Under the pieces are notes generated by a model that was given only the letters and a program-made list of their open reading frames with translations, made no database searches and was not told where the DNA came from. A program made the translations under genes and the position numbers. DNA of 64,000 bases, from contig CM049320.1 of NCBI GenBank assembly GCA_026874595.1, positions 46,390,714 to 46,454,713 on the forward strand. The letters are read 5' to 3'. The stretch comes from Sipunculus nudus. Lineage: Eukaryota > Annelida > Sipuncula > Golfingiida > Sipunculidae. Positions 35,101 to 50,100 of this stretch are shown here, piece after piece. How positions within the stretch are numbered: the first letter of the stretch is position 1; each line of letters opens with the position of its first letter.

Positions 35101-38100
35101 ACCCATTCTGACATGTCAAAAGCCTTTTCATAATCTATTGTCATGAGGAAAGATTTAAGATCCTTCTCATTTGCATGGTCAATTAGACTCAAACCTTTAT
35201 TAATGTTTTCTTCAATATTCCTCCCTTTAATGAATCCTGTCTGTTCTTCATGTTTCAACTGTTTCAATTATTTTATTAATTCTATTTGCAATACTTTTGA
35301 AAATAATTTTGTAATCACAAAATGAAAGTGGTTTCCAGTTTTTAGCTCAGCTGACTATAAGTCATCTGAGCTATAGTCGTGGTCCATTGTCCGTCGTCCG
35401 TCCGTCTGTCGTGCCGTCCGTCCGTCCGTAGATGTGGCACGTTTTGAAACCGTAATACCTAGGAATCCAAAATTCGGCATAATGTTAAATGTCCCCAAGA
35501 TCTCCTACCAAGCCGAAAACTGGGTCTTTGCGACTTCGTTCCTTTGAGAAATTAAGGAAAAACCTCAATTTTTTAATAAAAACCTATTTTCACACTCCAG
35601 GACTGCCTAATATTCAAACCACTCATCTGTTTTTCCTAATATTTACCATAAATATTCCTCTATATAGTTCCTATGTACATGCCAGAAATTATGTCTGTAT
35701 TATATAATTTAAAAAAGCTATGGACCCAAACAGGAAAGATATTTGATCACTTAACACAAAACATGTTAAAGCTATGGACTTTTTTTCCAGTAATATAACT
35801 TTATTTTATCAAAATTAAATTGTATACCCAAATTAAGATCAAAATCTTTTAAATTTTTTAAAATATTGACAAAAATAAAAAATTGGTACCTTAAATTTTG
35901 CCCAACTTTGACCATGGCATGTTTTTTTCCTGTAAGTACTGTGGATCTAATTTTCACAGCATGTACAAATAAGGATTTAGTCTGTTAAAATCTGAAATTT
36001 GAAAATAAAAGCTGCAAAATTAGGCTAGTTATTGAATTTTTTTGGAGGCTCTTGTTGTATTCCCTTACATTATCAAGCAGTCCACTGTGGTCACTGTTGG
36101 TCATTCAGTGCAGCTCTCTATGCTCCCAAGGTTGTTGGCATAATGTTAGATGTCCCCAAGATCTCCTACCAAGCTGAAAACGGGGTCTTTGCGACTTTGT
36201 TCCTTTGAGAAATTAAGGAAAAACCTAAATTTTTTATTAAAAACCTATTTTCACATTTCAGGACAGCCTAACTACGAAACCACTCACCTGTTTTTCCTCA
36301 TATTTACCATAAATATTCCTCTATATAGTTCCTATGTACATGTCAGAAATTAGGTCTGTATTATATGATTTAAAAAAAGTTATGGGCTCAAACATAATGC
36401 ATTTTGTAAAAAATCAGGAAAGATATTTCATCACTTCAAACAAAACATTTTAAAGCTATGGACTTTTTTTCCAGTAATATATCTTTAATTAATCAAAATT
36501 AAATTGTATACCCAAAATTAGATCAAAATCTGTTAAATTTTTTAAAATATTAGCAAAAATAAAAAATTGGTACCCTAAATTTTGCCTAAATTTGACCATG
36601 TCACGTTTTTTTCTGTTAAGTACATTTGATTTAATTTTCACAGCCAGTTTACATGTGGATTTAATCTGATGAATTTTGAATTTGAAAGTATAAGCTTAAA
36701 AATTAGTCTAGCTATTGAAGTTCTTTAGAAGCCTTAATGTATTTGTATTTTCTAGCATCATGACCCTACTTTTGTTTACCTGGTAATCCAAAAATTGGCA
36801 TAATGTTAGATGTAATTGTAAATATTCATATTCTTCCATACATTTGCTATGTACATACCAAAATTTCGGTCAGTATTGCATAATTTGTTGAAGTTACAGG
36901 CCCAAACATAATGCACCTTGTAAAAAAAACGGATATATATTTACTCACTTAAAATAAGAATGGCTGAGACTTTTTTTCAGGAATATAACATCATTTAATC
37001 AAGATTCAATTGTATACCGAAAATTAGATCTGAAAAATGCATTTTTTTTAAGTTATTAGCATAAATATAAAATCAGTACCTTAAATTTTGCCCAACTTTG
37101 GCCACGGCACTATTTTTTCCTGTAAGTACTGTGAATGTTATTTTCACAGCATGTACACATAAGGATTTAATCTGTTTAAATCTGAACTTTGAAAATAAAA
37201 GCTGCAAAATTAGGCTAGTTATTTAATTTGTTTGGAGGCTCTTGTTGTATTCCCTTACATTGTCAAGCAGTCCACTGAGGTCACTGCAGGTCATTCAGTG
37301 CAACTCTAAATGCTCCCTAGGCTATTATGTAATCCCATCACTCGGGGCAAGCCTTGTTGAGCTTGATTAGGCTGCCAGCATAAATACCACAGGGAGCCTT
37401 TCTCTCCCCCCCCCCCCCCCCACCCCATTCTGTTGACAGACGTGTACTCTAAACAAGATGAATCTTATAATTTCACATTTTTTCAGCGATGAACAGTAAC
37501 AACAGAGACCCCTCCCTGACCAACCGCTTCGATACACAGGACTAATATACAAGACAAAGCTTATAATTTTTACGTTATAAAAATTCTTTTTGTTGAGACT
37601 TGGACAATTTTGATTTTTTTAAAGAAAAAAATTTTCAGGAATTTAATCCTAATATTCAAATATGGTAAAATATTAGGACCTAATGTAAGTGCTAACTGAC
37701 AAGATTTAAGAAGATATAAATACTTGGTAGCAAGAGGTTCATTTAAGCTGGGCCATTTTCTCATAGCTTTTCAAATGGTTTCTGTAGTCCCTTGCTTTGA
37801 TTACAGATGCAGGGTCCCACTCCAGGTCACTGGAAGTCAGCTATGCCAGGGTTTCTGATTTGTTACAGTCACTGGGGGAGATCCCCTGCTGTGACAGGTG
37901 TACAGTTATTCTCATATCACCACACCAATCCCCCCCCCCCCCCCCCCCCTGTATCTCCTTAATTGTAATGCTGTTTCCACTCCGATATGCAAATCAGTAT
38001 GCTTAAATTATTATAAAATATGAAGCACATTATGGATAAATAAAGACACAATTAAAAATTGTGAAATCTAAATCAAGTATTATTTTTAGATATTTATTGT

Positions 38101-41100
38101 TTTGCAGATTTAAAAGATATATTTTTGTGGTAAAAAATAATTAAACATTTGTATGCATGATGTGGTGTTATCTGACAAGATTGAGATTTATGATGATGCA
38201 ATTGAGAATTATGAATCAACTTTTATATTCAGATATATATGTTAAATTGGAAATGTATAGAAATAAAAACTTAAACTAGAAAATAATTGATGTGATAAAA
38301 AAATGAGGATTTAATACAAACATTTGTTCATTATTTTCCTGCCTCAGCAGAATTTGAGATCAGGCTTTGTTTGCCCTGTTTTATGTTGTTAATTAGCTAT
38401 ATTTCAACTGTATACATTTCATTAAAAAAATACATATATATTTAATAATATATATTATACAAAAAAATAGATTCAATTGAACAAATGTGTAAACTACTGA
38501 AATATCAACAATTAATCGAAAAACCAACTAATGATCATTGAAATAGTACAGATCATTTGTTCACAAACTGCTCACATGCTTTAGTTTCAACATCAGGAAA
38601 CACATGGTCAGGTCACAAAATATTTTTTTGCAACAATTTCTTGCTCATCAACACAAACCAATCATATAAACCAACCATGGCTTTTATTACCTCTTCCTCT
38701 TACACTTAATCTCCATTTGATATTATTTTAGATTTTTACCTTCAAAGTTAACGTCAGCTGAGCACAGTGACCCATAGGTCCCTTGTTTAAAAGTTGGAAG
38801 GTTTTTACCCTATTTGTGTAACAGTGTTAGTATTCCTTGTCTCTGTGTGGTGGACAGTGACCCTGTATCAAAACTATAATTAACACATTCAAAAAAATAC
38901 TTTTTCAGGTCATTCCAAAAAAAATTTATAGAATCTAGCCAGCAGGCCATCTGTCCCTGGAGACTTACCATTTGAAAAGGAATTTAAACTATTAACAATT
39001 CATTTTCTGTCAGGTATATTGGCCAGGATGTCTTTTGACATTTTTATCGAACCTGTGAGCTTATGTGATGATGTGGCATCTTCTGTCGTGTGTCTGTGCG
39101 TCATGTGGCGTCTGTACATTAACCATAGCTATCTCAAAAATGGCAGGAGCTAGCATCACCAAATTTTTTGCAAATATTCAGTCATCTGAAAAACTTTATC
39201 GGATTTCGTTTTTGTTTTTTTTCCAACTGCATTTCCTTAGAGTTTATAGGGAAAAAGGTTTTAAAATCTTCTTCTCTGAAACAGTCTGGCCAAATTGTCC
39301 AGTATTTCAAAGAAATGATCCCTGGAACAATCTCTCCCAAGTTTGTTCAAATGGTTCCAGTTCAGAGATTTTTGGCCAAGTTACAAGAGGTTGAACTTAA
39401 TTATCTGTCCGAATAAGCACTAAAATTAAAATCTCAGAAACGGCTGGAGCTGTCATCCCCAAATTATATGCCAATGTTTGTCACATAAGTTATATCTGAA
39501 ATTGAGGTATTTGTGGCCACTAACATTGACCCTTTTTTTACAAGCAAAAATATAATTTTAGACTTTTCTAGCTTATACACTGTTTTATGATGAAACTGTT
39601 AAGCGTTGAACTTTACAAGAATTATTCTATGGTAGGGTTCTGCCAGTTTTACAAGAATAGATTGGGTAAACAGCTTTAAAAAAGTAGTGTAACCAATTAA
39701 CATGCCCAGTCAAGAGGTCACTCAGTTCAACCAGGTGAGGTCCAGACACATCTTCTAGACACAGAATGCCCAGATTAGAACTAGTGAACTATAGCTTTCA
39801 ACTGTTTGAAAAAACTTGGTTTGTATTTTCAGCGAATCTGTGAGCTTATGCCATGGTATGGCGTCGTCCGTCGTGTGTCATAACCATCTCAAAAAGGGCA
39901 GGAGCTGCATCACCAAATTTTTTCCAAAAAATCATCTAAAAAAATTCTGTTGGATTTTGCTTATTTCTTGGCTAACTGCATTTTCTTAGATTTTATAGGG
40001 AAAAAGCTAAAAACATTTTAAAATGTTCTTCTCCGAAACCATGCTGCCAAATTGTCCATTCATCTGTTCCAGTATCCCTCCCTGGCAAAAAGAACATATC
40101 CAAAATATCCTGACTGATACATCCTAGTTGTAAAATGTCCTAGTCCAAAAAGTGCAGGTCCAAAACGACCATTTTGCTGAAATCATAATGACAAGGTAGA
40201 TATGCAGGACATAAGAGGATCAATATTAAATTTTAAAAATAAACCTCCATTCATACTCCCAAACTTTGCACAGGTTCACATTAGGCCTGTAGGCCTTGTT
40301 GAAAGGTTTCAAGCCAAACCATTCAACCAAAACCTGTTAACCTGAACATATGGCTCACCCATCCTTTGATGAAAAACCCTATCGATTTTGAGGTCACATG
40401 GTCAAAGGTCTTGGCCACAGGGCCAACTTCTTGAAAAAGCTTGTGGACCCATTTGAAGCCAAACCATTTAATCAAAACCTTTCATTTTGCAAATATGGCT
40501 CACCTACCCATGGATGACAAACTCTTTTTAGTTTGAGGTCACAGGTGCAAGGTCAAAGCCGGATAGATGCCCTCTTAATTTTCACAGTGTGTTATACACC
40601 CATCCTAATTATGCCCCATGTGAGGGGATGCTCCACTTTGCCGTGCCCTTGTAAGCATGTGCAATGTTTCAAATCGATGGAGGATTCCACTTAGGAGCTA
40701 ATGAAAATCAGGCAATAGTGGGACTTCTGCATATCAGTCGGGTATTCCCATTGTGTCTTACGTGACTTACACTTTCTGTACACATAGGTCCTGTTTTTTA
40801 GCTCAGCTGACTATAAGTCATCTGAGCTTTAGTCGTCATCCTTTGTCTGTCGGCTGTCCTTCCGTTAAACTGGCTCGTTTTGAAACCGTCGAACCTATGA
40901 ATCTGAAATTTGGCATACCTTTAGATGTCCCGAAATCTCCTACCATACCGAAAATTGGGTCACTAGGACTTCTTTCTTTCAATTATTAAGGAAAAACCTC
41001 CGTTTTCCATTAAAAACCCAATGTTACACTTCAAGACTGCCTAATATCAAAACCACTGACCTGATATTGATCACTTTTCATATATATATTCCTCTATATA

Positions 41101-44100
41101 TTTCCTATGTACATACCAGAAATTAGTTCAGTATTTTTTAAATTCTTTAAGTAATCGGCCCAAACATAATGCACTATGTAAAAATTCAGAAAATAGATTT
41201 TCTGCCTTAACTTGAGAATTGCTGAAGCTAGAAACTTTTTTTCAGGTATTTAACTATATTTAATCAAGATTCAATTGAATTCCCAAAATTAGATCTGAAT
41301 TTTTCAAATTTTATAAGTTATTAGCATAAATATAAAATCAGTAACTTAAATTTTGCCAGGATTTGACCATGGAACATTTTTTCCTGTAACTGCTGTGGAT
41401 TTAATTTTCACAGCATGTTACCATTAGCATTTCATCTGTTAACATCTGAAATTTGAAACCTGTTGATAAAACACTAGATTTTATTCAAGTTTTCAAGCGC
41501 CATGTAAAGTATTGTTCAGATCAAGCAAGTGTTATGCAGTTTGCTAGAGCTCAGCTCCCCAGCTTCCCAGGCCAGCTCTCAGCTCCCAAAATTTGGCATA
41601 CAGTTAGATGTCCCTCCAACCTCCTACCATACCAAAAGTTTGGTCACTAAAACTTCATTTCTTCGAGATATTAAGAAACTAGATGTGTCGGAACGACTCG
41701 AATGCCCCCGCCTGGGGCAAATTAGAAACATTTGTTAAATTTTGTTAAATTTTTTAAGTTCAGGAGGTGTTGTATGGTCAAAAGTAGGTCAACAAGGGCA
41801 AAATGCAAACTCAATCTGTAAAGGGTCATTATGAAGCAACACACCAAAAATGAGGCCAGTATCTGCAGGCATTGTGAAAAAAAGTCCATATATGTGCATT
41901 TTTCATGAAAATTTCTGTCTTTCACGAAATTTTCTATGTTCAGGATCTGTCATATGGTGAAAAATAGGTTAACTGGGACGAAACGCGAACTCGATCTGTA
42001 AGTGGTCATTATGCCCCCACAGACCAAACATTAGGCCAGTATCTGTAAGCATTGCATTGCGAAACTAGAATATTAGCAAAAGTTGATAATCATTTATAAA
42101 TTTAAATTGGAGAGGTATATACCATGTTTCATAACCATCCACCAAATGCTTCCTGAGAAATAAGCTCCTCAGTTTTTTTTCTATACTAAGCTCTGTGACC
42201 TTGAAAAGTAGGTCAAGATCACCCATCTTTGAACTTGACCAAGATTTTGTAAATATAATGCAATCGCACTGAAGAAAAGAAGTTCCTGTGTTGAATACCT
42301 TTTGGAGATATCCTGCACAAAAGGCCAAAATTGAAAAAATCCGATAAAATTTCATTAAAAAATCAGAAATTGCAGGTGGCGCCACCAAAATTGTGCAGCA
42401 CATACAGACCATCAGTCCCAATGATCATAGTAAGTTTTGTGAAAATCCACACAATGGTTCCTGAGATATAAACTTCTGAGTGTTTTTCTATAATCAGCTC
42501 TAAAATGTAGAAAAATGGGTCAAGGTCACCCATCTTCGAACTTGACCGAGATTTTATCGATATACATCTTCACTGATGAAATAAAATTCCAACAGTGAAT
42601 CCTTTTAGAGATATCCCGCTCAAAAGGTAAAAGTTAACAGACGCGGAACGGACGGAAGGACAGACACCAGACAGACAGATGGACGGACAGACAGACGGAC
42701 AGCTTGGGTGATAACAATAGCCCATCAGCCTATGAGCTGAGGGCTAAAAACGGCTGTACATGTGTATTTGTCATTAAAAAATTTCCATTTTTCATGAATT
42801 TTTCTAAGTTTAGGAGCCAAAAAATGGTCAAAAGTAGGTCAACCGGGATGAAACGCAAACTCGATCTGTAACTGGTCATTATCTGCCAACACCAAAAATC
42901 AGGCCAATATCTGCAGGCATTGCGAAAAAAAGTCCGTACATGTGTATTTGTCATGAAAATTTCTATTTTTCATGAAATTTTCTAAGTTTAGGAGCCGTAA
43001 AACGGTCAAAAGTAGGTCAACCGGGATGAAACGCGAACTCGATCTGTAACTGGTCATTATCTGCCCACACACCAAAAATCAGGCCAATATCTGCAGGCAT
43101 TGCAAAAAAAAGTCCGTACATGTGTATTTGTCATGAAAATTTCTATTTTTCATGAAATTTTTTAAGTTTAGGAGCCATAAAACAGTCAAAAGTAGGTCAA
43201 CCGGGACGAAACACGAACTCGATCTGTAACTGGTCATTATCTGCCCACACACCAAAAATCAGGCCAATATCTGCAGGCATTGCAAAAAAAAGTCCGTACA
43301 TGTGTATTTGTCATGAAATTTTCTATTTTTCATGAAATTTTCTAAGTTTAGGAGCCGTAAAACAGTCAAAACTAGGTCAACTGGGAAGAAACGCAAACTC
43401 GATCTGAAACTGGTCATTATCTGCCCACACACCAAAAATCAGGCCAATATCTGCAGGCATTGCGAAAAAAAATCCGTACAACTGTTTGATTTGGGAATGA
43501 CGGAATGACGGACATGGGTAAAACTATATGCCCCGGCCACTTTGTGGCGGGGGCATAAAAAATTCAGTTTTCAATTTAAAAACCCATTGTTACACTTCAA
43601 GACTGCCTAATATCACAACCACTGATCTGACTTTCATCATATATAATATACATGTTCTTCTATTTGTACTCCAAAAATGATGTCATTATTGTGAAATTGT
43701 TTTAAGTTTTGGGCCTATACATAATGCACTTTGTAAAAAATCAAGAAATATATTTACTCCCTTAACATGAGAATTGCTGAAGCTAGAGATTTTTTGACAG
43801 GGATACAACATTATTTAATCAAGATTCAATTATATATCAAAAATTAGTTCTGAATTTTCCAAATTATCGGATTTTTAGCGAACCTGTGAGCTTATGCGAT
43901 GGTGTGGTGGCGTCCGTCATGTGCCGTACATTGTGCGTCGTCTGTACGTTAACCATAGCTATCTCAAAAACGGCAGGAGCTAGCATCACCAAATTTTTTG
44001 CAAATAATCAGTCATCCAAAAAGCTATATCAGATTGTTAGCGAACCTGTGAGCTTATGCAATGGCGCAGCGTGGTCCGTCAGCCGTCCGCTGTCCAGGGC

Positions 44101-47100
44101 TGGCTTTCCGCCGTCCATAGCTGTAAGTCAGAAAGTGTCAGAGTATGCAGCTCCAAACTACATGTAAGAATTAGTTACATGTGAAATTTGGTGCCCTGGA
44201 GCTTATAATTAGGTATCTGCATTAATTTAGATTTTATAGAGAAAAAGCTTAAAAACCTTTGAAAATTTTCTTCTCTAAAATTGTCCAGCCAAATTGTCCA
44301 GTATTTCACAGAAATGATCCCTGGAACAGTCTCTCTCAAGTTTGTTCAAATGGTTCCAGTTCCGAGATTTTTGGCCAAGTTATAGGAGGTTGAACTTAGT
44401 CATCTGTCCAAAAAGGCACACTAAAATTAAAATCTCAGAAAGGGCTAGAGCTATAATCACCAAATTTTATACCAATGTTTGTCACATATGTCATATCTGA
44501 TTTTGAGGTATTGGTGGCACCACCAACATTGATGTGTTTTTTACAAGCGAAAATGTAATTTTAAACTCTTCTAGCTTATACACTGATTTATGATGAAACT
44601 GTTAAGCTGATTGGTTTAAACTTTACAAGAATTATTATAGGGTTCTGCCAGTTTTATTAGAATAGATTGGGTAAATACAGTTTTAAAGAAGCATTGTAGC
44701 CAATTGAAAAAGGCTTTCTGTATTTGAAAACAGATTTGACAATATATTGAGTTTCAGCAGCCAAGTCAAGAGGTCACTCAGTACAAACAGGTGGGGTCCA
44801 GACATCACCATGGCAACTGACCTGGCTGGGGCGGGGGTGTCTAGACAATGTGTCTAGATGTCTAGACACAGCATCTAGACGTCTAGACACAATGTTTAGA
44901 TGCAGAATTCCCAGATTATTGGAACTATATCTTTCAACTGTTTTCAACTGCATTTTAAGCGAGTCGGGTTTATCATCAGGTAACATGTGAACTGCTGCAC
45001 CCTCATTTTTTGTTGACCTCTCAACTTTCCTTGCTGCCCAGCGTCCATTTGTGCATCTGTTTCCACACATAAACCTGCATATCTAGGGAACCGTTTGACC
45101 GATCAGGCTAAAAATTTTGCACAAATGTAGCTCTTTGATAGCTTTATAACATACACTAAAAATGGTGGCGCGACCTGCAACTATTTTTGCACAGCATCCA
45201 TCTGTTCATCTGCCTTGGGATAAAATCACTCATATCTCAGCAGTGGTTTGACTTTTCCACCTGAAATTTGCAGGTTTATACATCCTTGACAGCTCTCTTG
45301 ATTTTATGACAAGTGGTGCCACCTAAATTCAGGTTTACTCTGCAGACATCCAAGCTCTTATCTTGGGAACCGTTTGACTGATTGGGCCAAATTTATGCAT
45401 GTGTATAGATCTCACATAGCTCTTCATCATAGGCAAAACTGGTGGCACCACCTGCAACCATTTATATACAGCGTCCATCTGTTCATCTGCCTTGGGATAA
45501 TATCACTCATATCTCAGAAGTGGTTTGACTTATCCACCTGAAATTTTGCAGGTTTATACATCCTGGACAGCTTTCTCAATTTTATGACAGGAGGTGCCAC
45601 CTACATTCACGTTTACTCTACAGACATCCAAGCTCATATCTTGGGAACTGTTTGACCGATTGGGCCAAAATTTTGTATGTGTATAGATCTCACATAGCTC
45701 TTCATCATAGGCAAAACTGGTGGCGCCACCTGCAACCACTTATGCACAGCATCCATCTGTTCATCGGCCTTGGGATAAAATCACTCATATCTCAGCAGTG
45801 GTTTGACTTATCCACCTGAAATTTTGCAGGTTTATACATCCTGGACAATTTTCTCGATTTTATGACAGGTGGCACCACCTACATTCATGTTTATGCTGCA
45901 GACATCCACGCTAATATGCATAACACCTCACTCTATTCCCCTTGCCACTTAATCCATGCCTCACTTCACGCGTCCCACTCTGATTTCTGCAGATACACAT
46001 TCATGTTTACGCTGCAGACATCCATGCTAATATGCAACACACCTCACTCTATTCCCCTTGCCACTTAATCCATGCCTCACTTCACGCGTTCCACTCTGAT
46101 TTCTGCGGATACACAGTCGTTTGTCGACTACCCATATTCTAGTTTTAAAATGTCCTAGTCTGAAACTTGCAGGTCCCAAACGTCCATTTTGCTGAAATCA
46201 TAATGACTTAGGTAGATATGTAGGACTTAAGAGGATCAATATTAAATTTTAAAAATAAACCTCAATTTATACTCCCAAACTGTGCACAGGTTCGCATTAG
46301 GCCTGTAGGCCTTGTTTAATATTTTACAAGAATAATCCCCACAATAATTCTTATAATTATTGTCTTTAATGGTTCCACATGAAGGATTTTTTACAGAATT
46401 ATGGAGATCGAATTGAGTTATTTTACCATATATGTTAGCTGTGTGAAGCAGTTACATCCAGCCTGGCACCAGTTTATTGGCATCTATTACGTCATGCCAC
46501 TAGACATTTAGATTTCAGGTTATCTGTGGTTAATATTGACAAGAATGTTTTTTGAAAGTTTAAAAAAAAATTAGATTGATGATTCAAATTAATCATCATA
46601 CCAGGCAATGTTACAATCATGGTTATAAAGCTCTCTGTGGCTATATAAAGAAGGCTGTACATGGATTATAAATAATTGGTATCCATACTCAGCTTAATTC
46701 AAGAATTTGCCATCAGTGAGGTGTATTTGTAATATAATTTTGCATTCAATATGCATCTGTTATAATTTTTCATATATTCCTGATTTCTATTTTTTTATAA
46801 AAAGTCAGCTGAAAAGCTTTTGTTTTGGGAAAATTTATTTCAAAGTTATTTTAAGTATGGACCATTTTTGTGTACAGATGTCAGATTACCAATGGCAGAT
46901 TGCCAGGATTTGCCAGTGCCTGGATGTTGGCCATTAGCCAAGATAATGTCAGCTCTATAAATAGCTTTTTCACAGTGCCAGGATTGGAAGAGGCCTATAT
47001 GCAGCAGTCTGACTACTATAACAGCTTGTTGTTGTGTTTTCATGGTAAGTTCATTGTATTATTAGCTCAGCTGACTGCAAGTCATCTGAGCTATAGCGAT

Positions 47101-50100
47101 CACCCGTTGTCCGATGTCTGTCTGGCCAACTGGCCGTCTGGCTGTTAACAGGGCACAAATGGTAATTGCTGAACCTCGAATCTTCTAACTTGACATCCAG
47201 GGAGGTCCATGAAAGTTCTCCTTGAAAACCTGGAATTAGGTCTCTGTTACCCATATTCTTCGAGCTATGGGGCTCCGAAGTACCCCCCCAGAATAATGAT
47301 ACAAAAGCTCAAGTATCTGAACAACTAATGCATTGATAACCATGATTTTTTTGCATGGATATTGGTAATGGAATGTTTCATCACTTTCTGCAGACTGGTG
47401 GCACCACCCGTATTTTTTTTCGATTTTAACAAATTTTTTTCTCTTTTTTGAGACCTCTTAAGATGTGGTCATCTGTTAACAGGGCACAAATACTAAGGAC
47501 TAGACCTAGAATCTTCTCTCTTGACATGCAGGGAGGCCCATGAAAAGTCTCTTTTGAAACCTGGAATAAGGTCTCTGTTACCCATAACCTCTGAGCTATG
47601 GGCCTCTGAAGCACTCCCCAGAATAATGGAAAATTTGATACAAAAGCTCAAGTATCTGAACAACTAATGCATTGATAACCATGATTTTTTGCATGGATAT
47701 TGGTCATGGAATGTTTCATCACTTTCTGCAGACTGGTGGTGCCACCTTTATTTAAATCGATTTTTACAAATTTTTTCTATATTTTTGAGACCTCTCAAGA
47801 TGCGTCATCTGTTAACAGGGCACAAATACTAAGGCCCAGACCTAGAATCTTCTCTCTTGACATGCAGGGAGGCCCATGAAAAGTCTTTTTCGAAACCTGG
47901 AATAAGGTCTCTGTTACCCATAACCTCTGAGCTATGGGGCTCTGAAGTTCCCCTCCAGAATAATGGAAAATCTGATACAAAAGCTCAAGTATCTGAACAA
48001 CTAATGCATTGATCACCATGAATTTTTGCATGGATTTTGGTCATGGGGTGTTCCATCAGTTTCTGTAGAATGGTGGCCCAACCTGAATTTTTATGATTTT
48101 TTTCTCTATTTTAGAGACCTTAAACGATGCGGTCATATGTTAACAGGGCACAAATCTTAACCACCAGACCTAGAATCTTCTATCATGACATGCAGGGAGG
48201 CCCATTAAAAGTTTTCTTGGAAACATGGAATAAGGTCTCTGTTACCCGTCACCGCTGAGTTATAGGGCTTTGAAGTGCCCCCAAGAACAACTAAAAATTT
48301 GATACAAAAGCTCTAGTATCTCAACAAATAGTTCATTGATTGCCATGATTCTTTGCATGCATATTCATCATGTAGTGTTTCATCAGTTTTTTTATGATTT
48401 TTTTTCTTTATTTTTGAGACCTTAAAAGATGCGGTCAACTGTTAACAAGGCACAAATGGTAACCATTGGACCTAGAATCTTCTATCTTGACATGCTGGGA
48501 GGTCAATGAAATATCTCCATGGAAACCTGAAATTGGGTCTCTGTTACCCATATCCTCTGAGCTATGGGGCTCGGTTAACCCCCAAGAATAACTTAAAATT
48601 TGATGCAAATGCTCTAGCATCTCAACAGATTGTGCGTTGATTGCCATGATTCTTTGCATGCATTTTCATCATAGAGTGTTCCATCAGTTCTTGCAGACTG
48701 GTGGCACCACCTGGATTTTTCCAATTTTTATGCATTTTCTCTCTGTTTTTGAGACTTTCAAAGATGTGGTCATCTGTTAACAGGCAGGGAGGTCAATGAA
48801 AAATATCCTTGGAAACCTGAAATTAGGTCTCTGTTACCCATATTCTCTGAGCTATGGGGCTTATAAGCACCCCTAGCATAATTGAAAATTTGATACCAAA
48901 GCAGGTCACAAATTATAACCATTGGACCTAGAATCTTCTAACTTAAAATCCAGGGAGGTCCATGAAAAGTCTCCTCGGAAACCTGAAATTAGGGCTCTGT
49001 TACCCATATTCTCTGAGCTATGGGGCTTATAAGCATCCCTAGCATAATTGAAAATTTGATACCAAAGCAGGTCACAAATTATAACCATTGGACCTAGAAT
49101 CTTCTAACTTAAAATCCAGGGAGGTCCATGAAAAGTCTCCTCGGAAACCTGAAATTAGGGCTCTGTTACCCATATTCTATGAGAAATGGGGCTTATAAGC
49201 ACAACCGAGAATATTTGAAAATTTGATACCAAAGTAGGGCACAGATCATAACCATTGGACCCAGAATCTTCTACTTGGCATCCTGAGAGTTCCTTAAAAG
49301 TTCTTTCCTCAAAACCTGAAATTTGGTCACTGTGACCTTTATTCTCAAAATTTTTGGGTATATTTGAGCATCCCATAGTAATGAAAATACACACAAATCG
49401 CCAGGTTCCTCAGGAAAGGCTGGTTGGATTGTCATCAAATTTGGTGTGCTAATGGTTCTTGATGAACTTAAGCTAATATGCATGAATGATGATGCCACCT
49501 ATATTATCTTAACAAGTTTCCTGTGCAAGGACTTATTTTCAACATGTAAGTCGGCTGAGCGTCATGACCCATATAGGTCACTTGTTATAAACAGTTTAAC
49601 TCATATTATTTGTGCTAGTGCTCCTCTTGGGTAGGGATAACCTGTAATTATTGAATAACAGTTATCTCTTTGTAAAAAGCATAATTAACATGACTGATAA
49701 TGGACAATTTTTTCAAATTCTTCTTCTGCAATGTAGATAAAGATGGCCAAGTCAAAACCTGTGTGACAATAGCACACCATTTCCAAATGTAAATAATATA
49801 AATGATATCAATCCTCTTCCCTATCTCCAAGGATTTTATCAAAATAACTTGAGTTAAACGCCATTATATGGCTTATATTAACACACAAAACCAGCACCTG
49901 CCTACCCCCTCTTCCAGATCATATTTTGTGATCATATAGAACAGCTGAGTGCTGTGACCCATGGGTCCCTTGTGTTAAACAAGTCAATGCAAGTCTGTTT
50001 AATTCAAAGTTATTTCAAGAAGGGAACTTGAAATTTGAAATTTCTGAAATTTTGCATGTTCATCCATCTTGGAAAGTGTTCTCTTAAACCAGACAGATGG

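Larger units (their letters stand above)
40793..43870 (+). mobile_element. Family B element interrupted by family C
   Basis: The B head TTAGCTCAGCTGACTATAAG is at 40798. ~680-bp units follow to 41675, then a family C element. B resumes at about 43559 with 'ttttcaatttaaaaaccca', the continuation seen uninterrupted near 29530. No B tail is reached, because a family A head begins at 43871. Confidence 0.7.
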
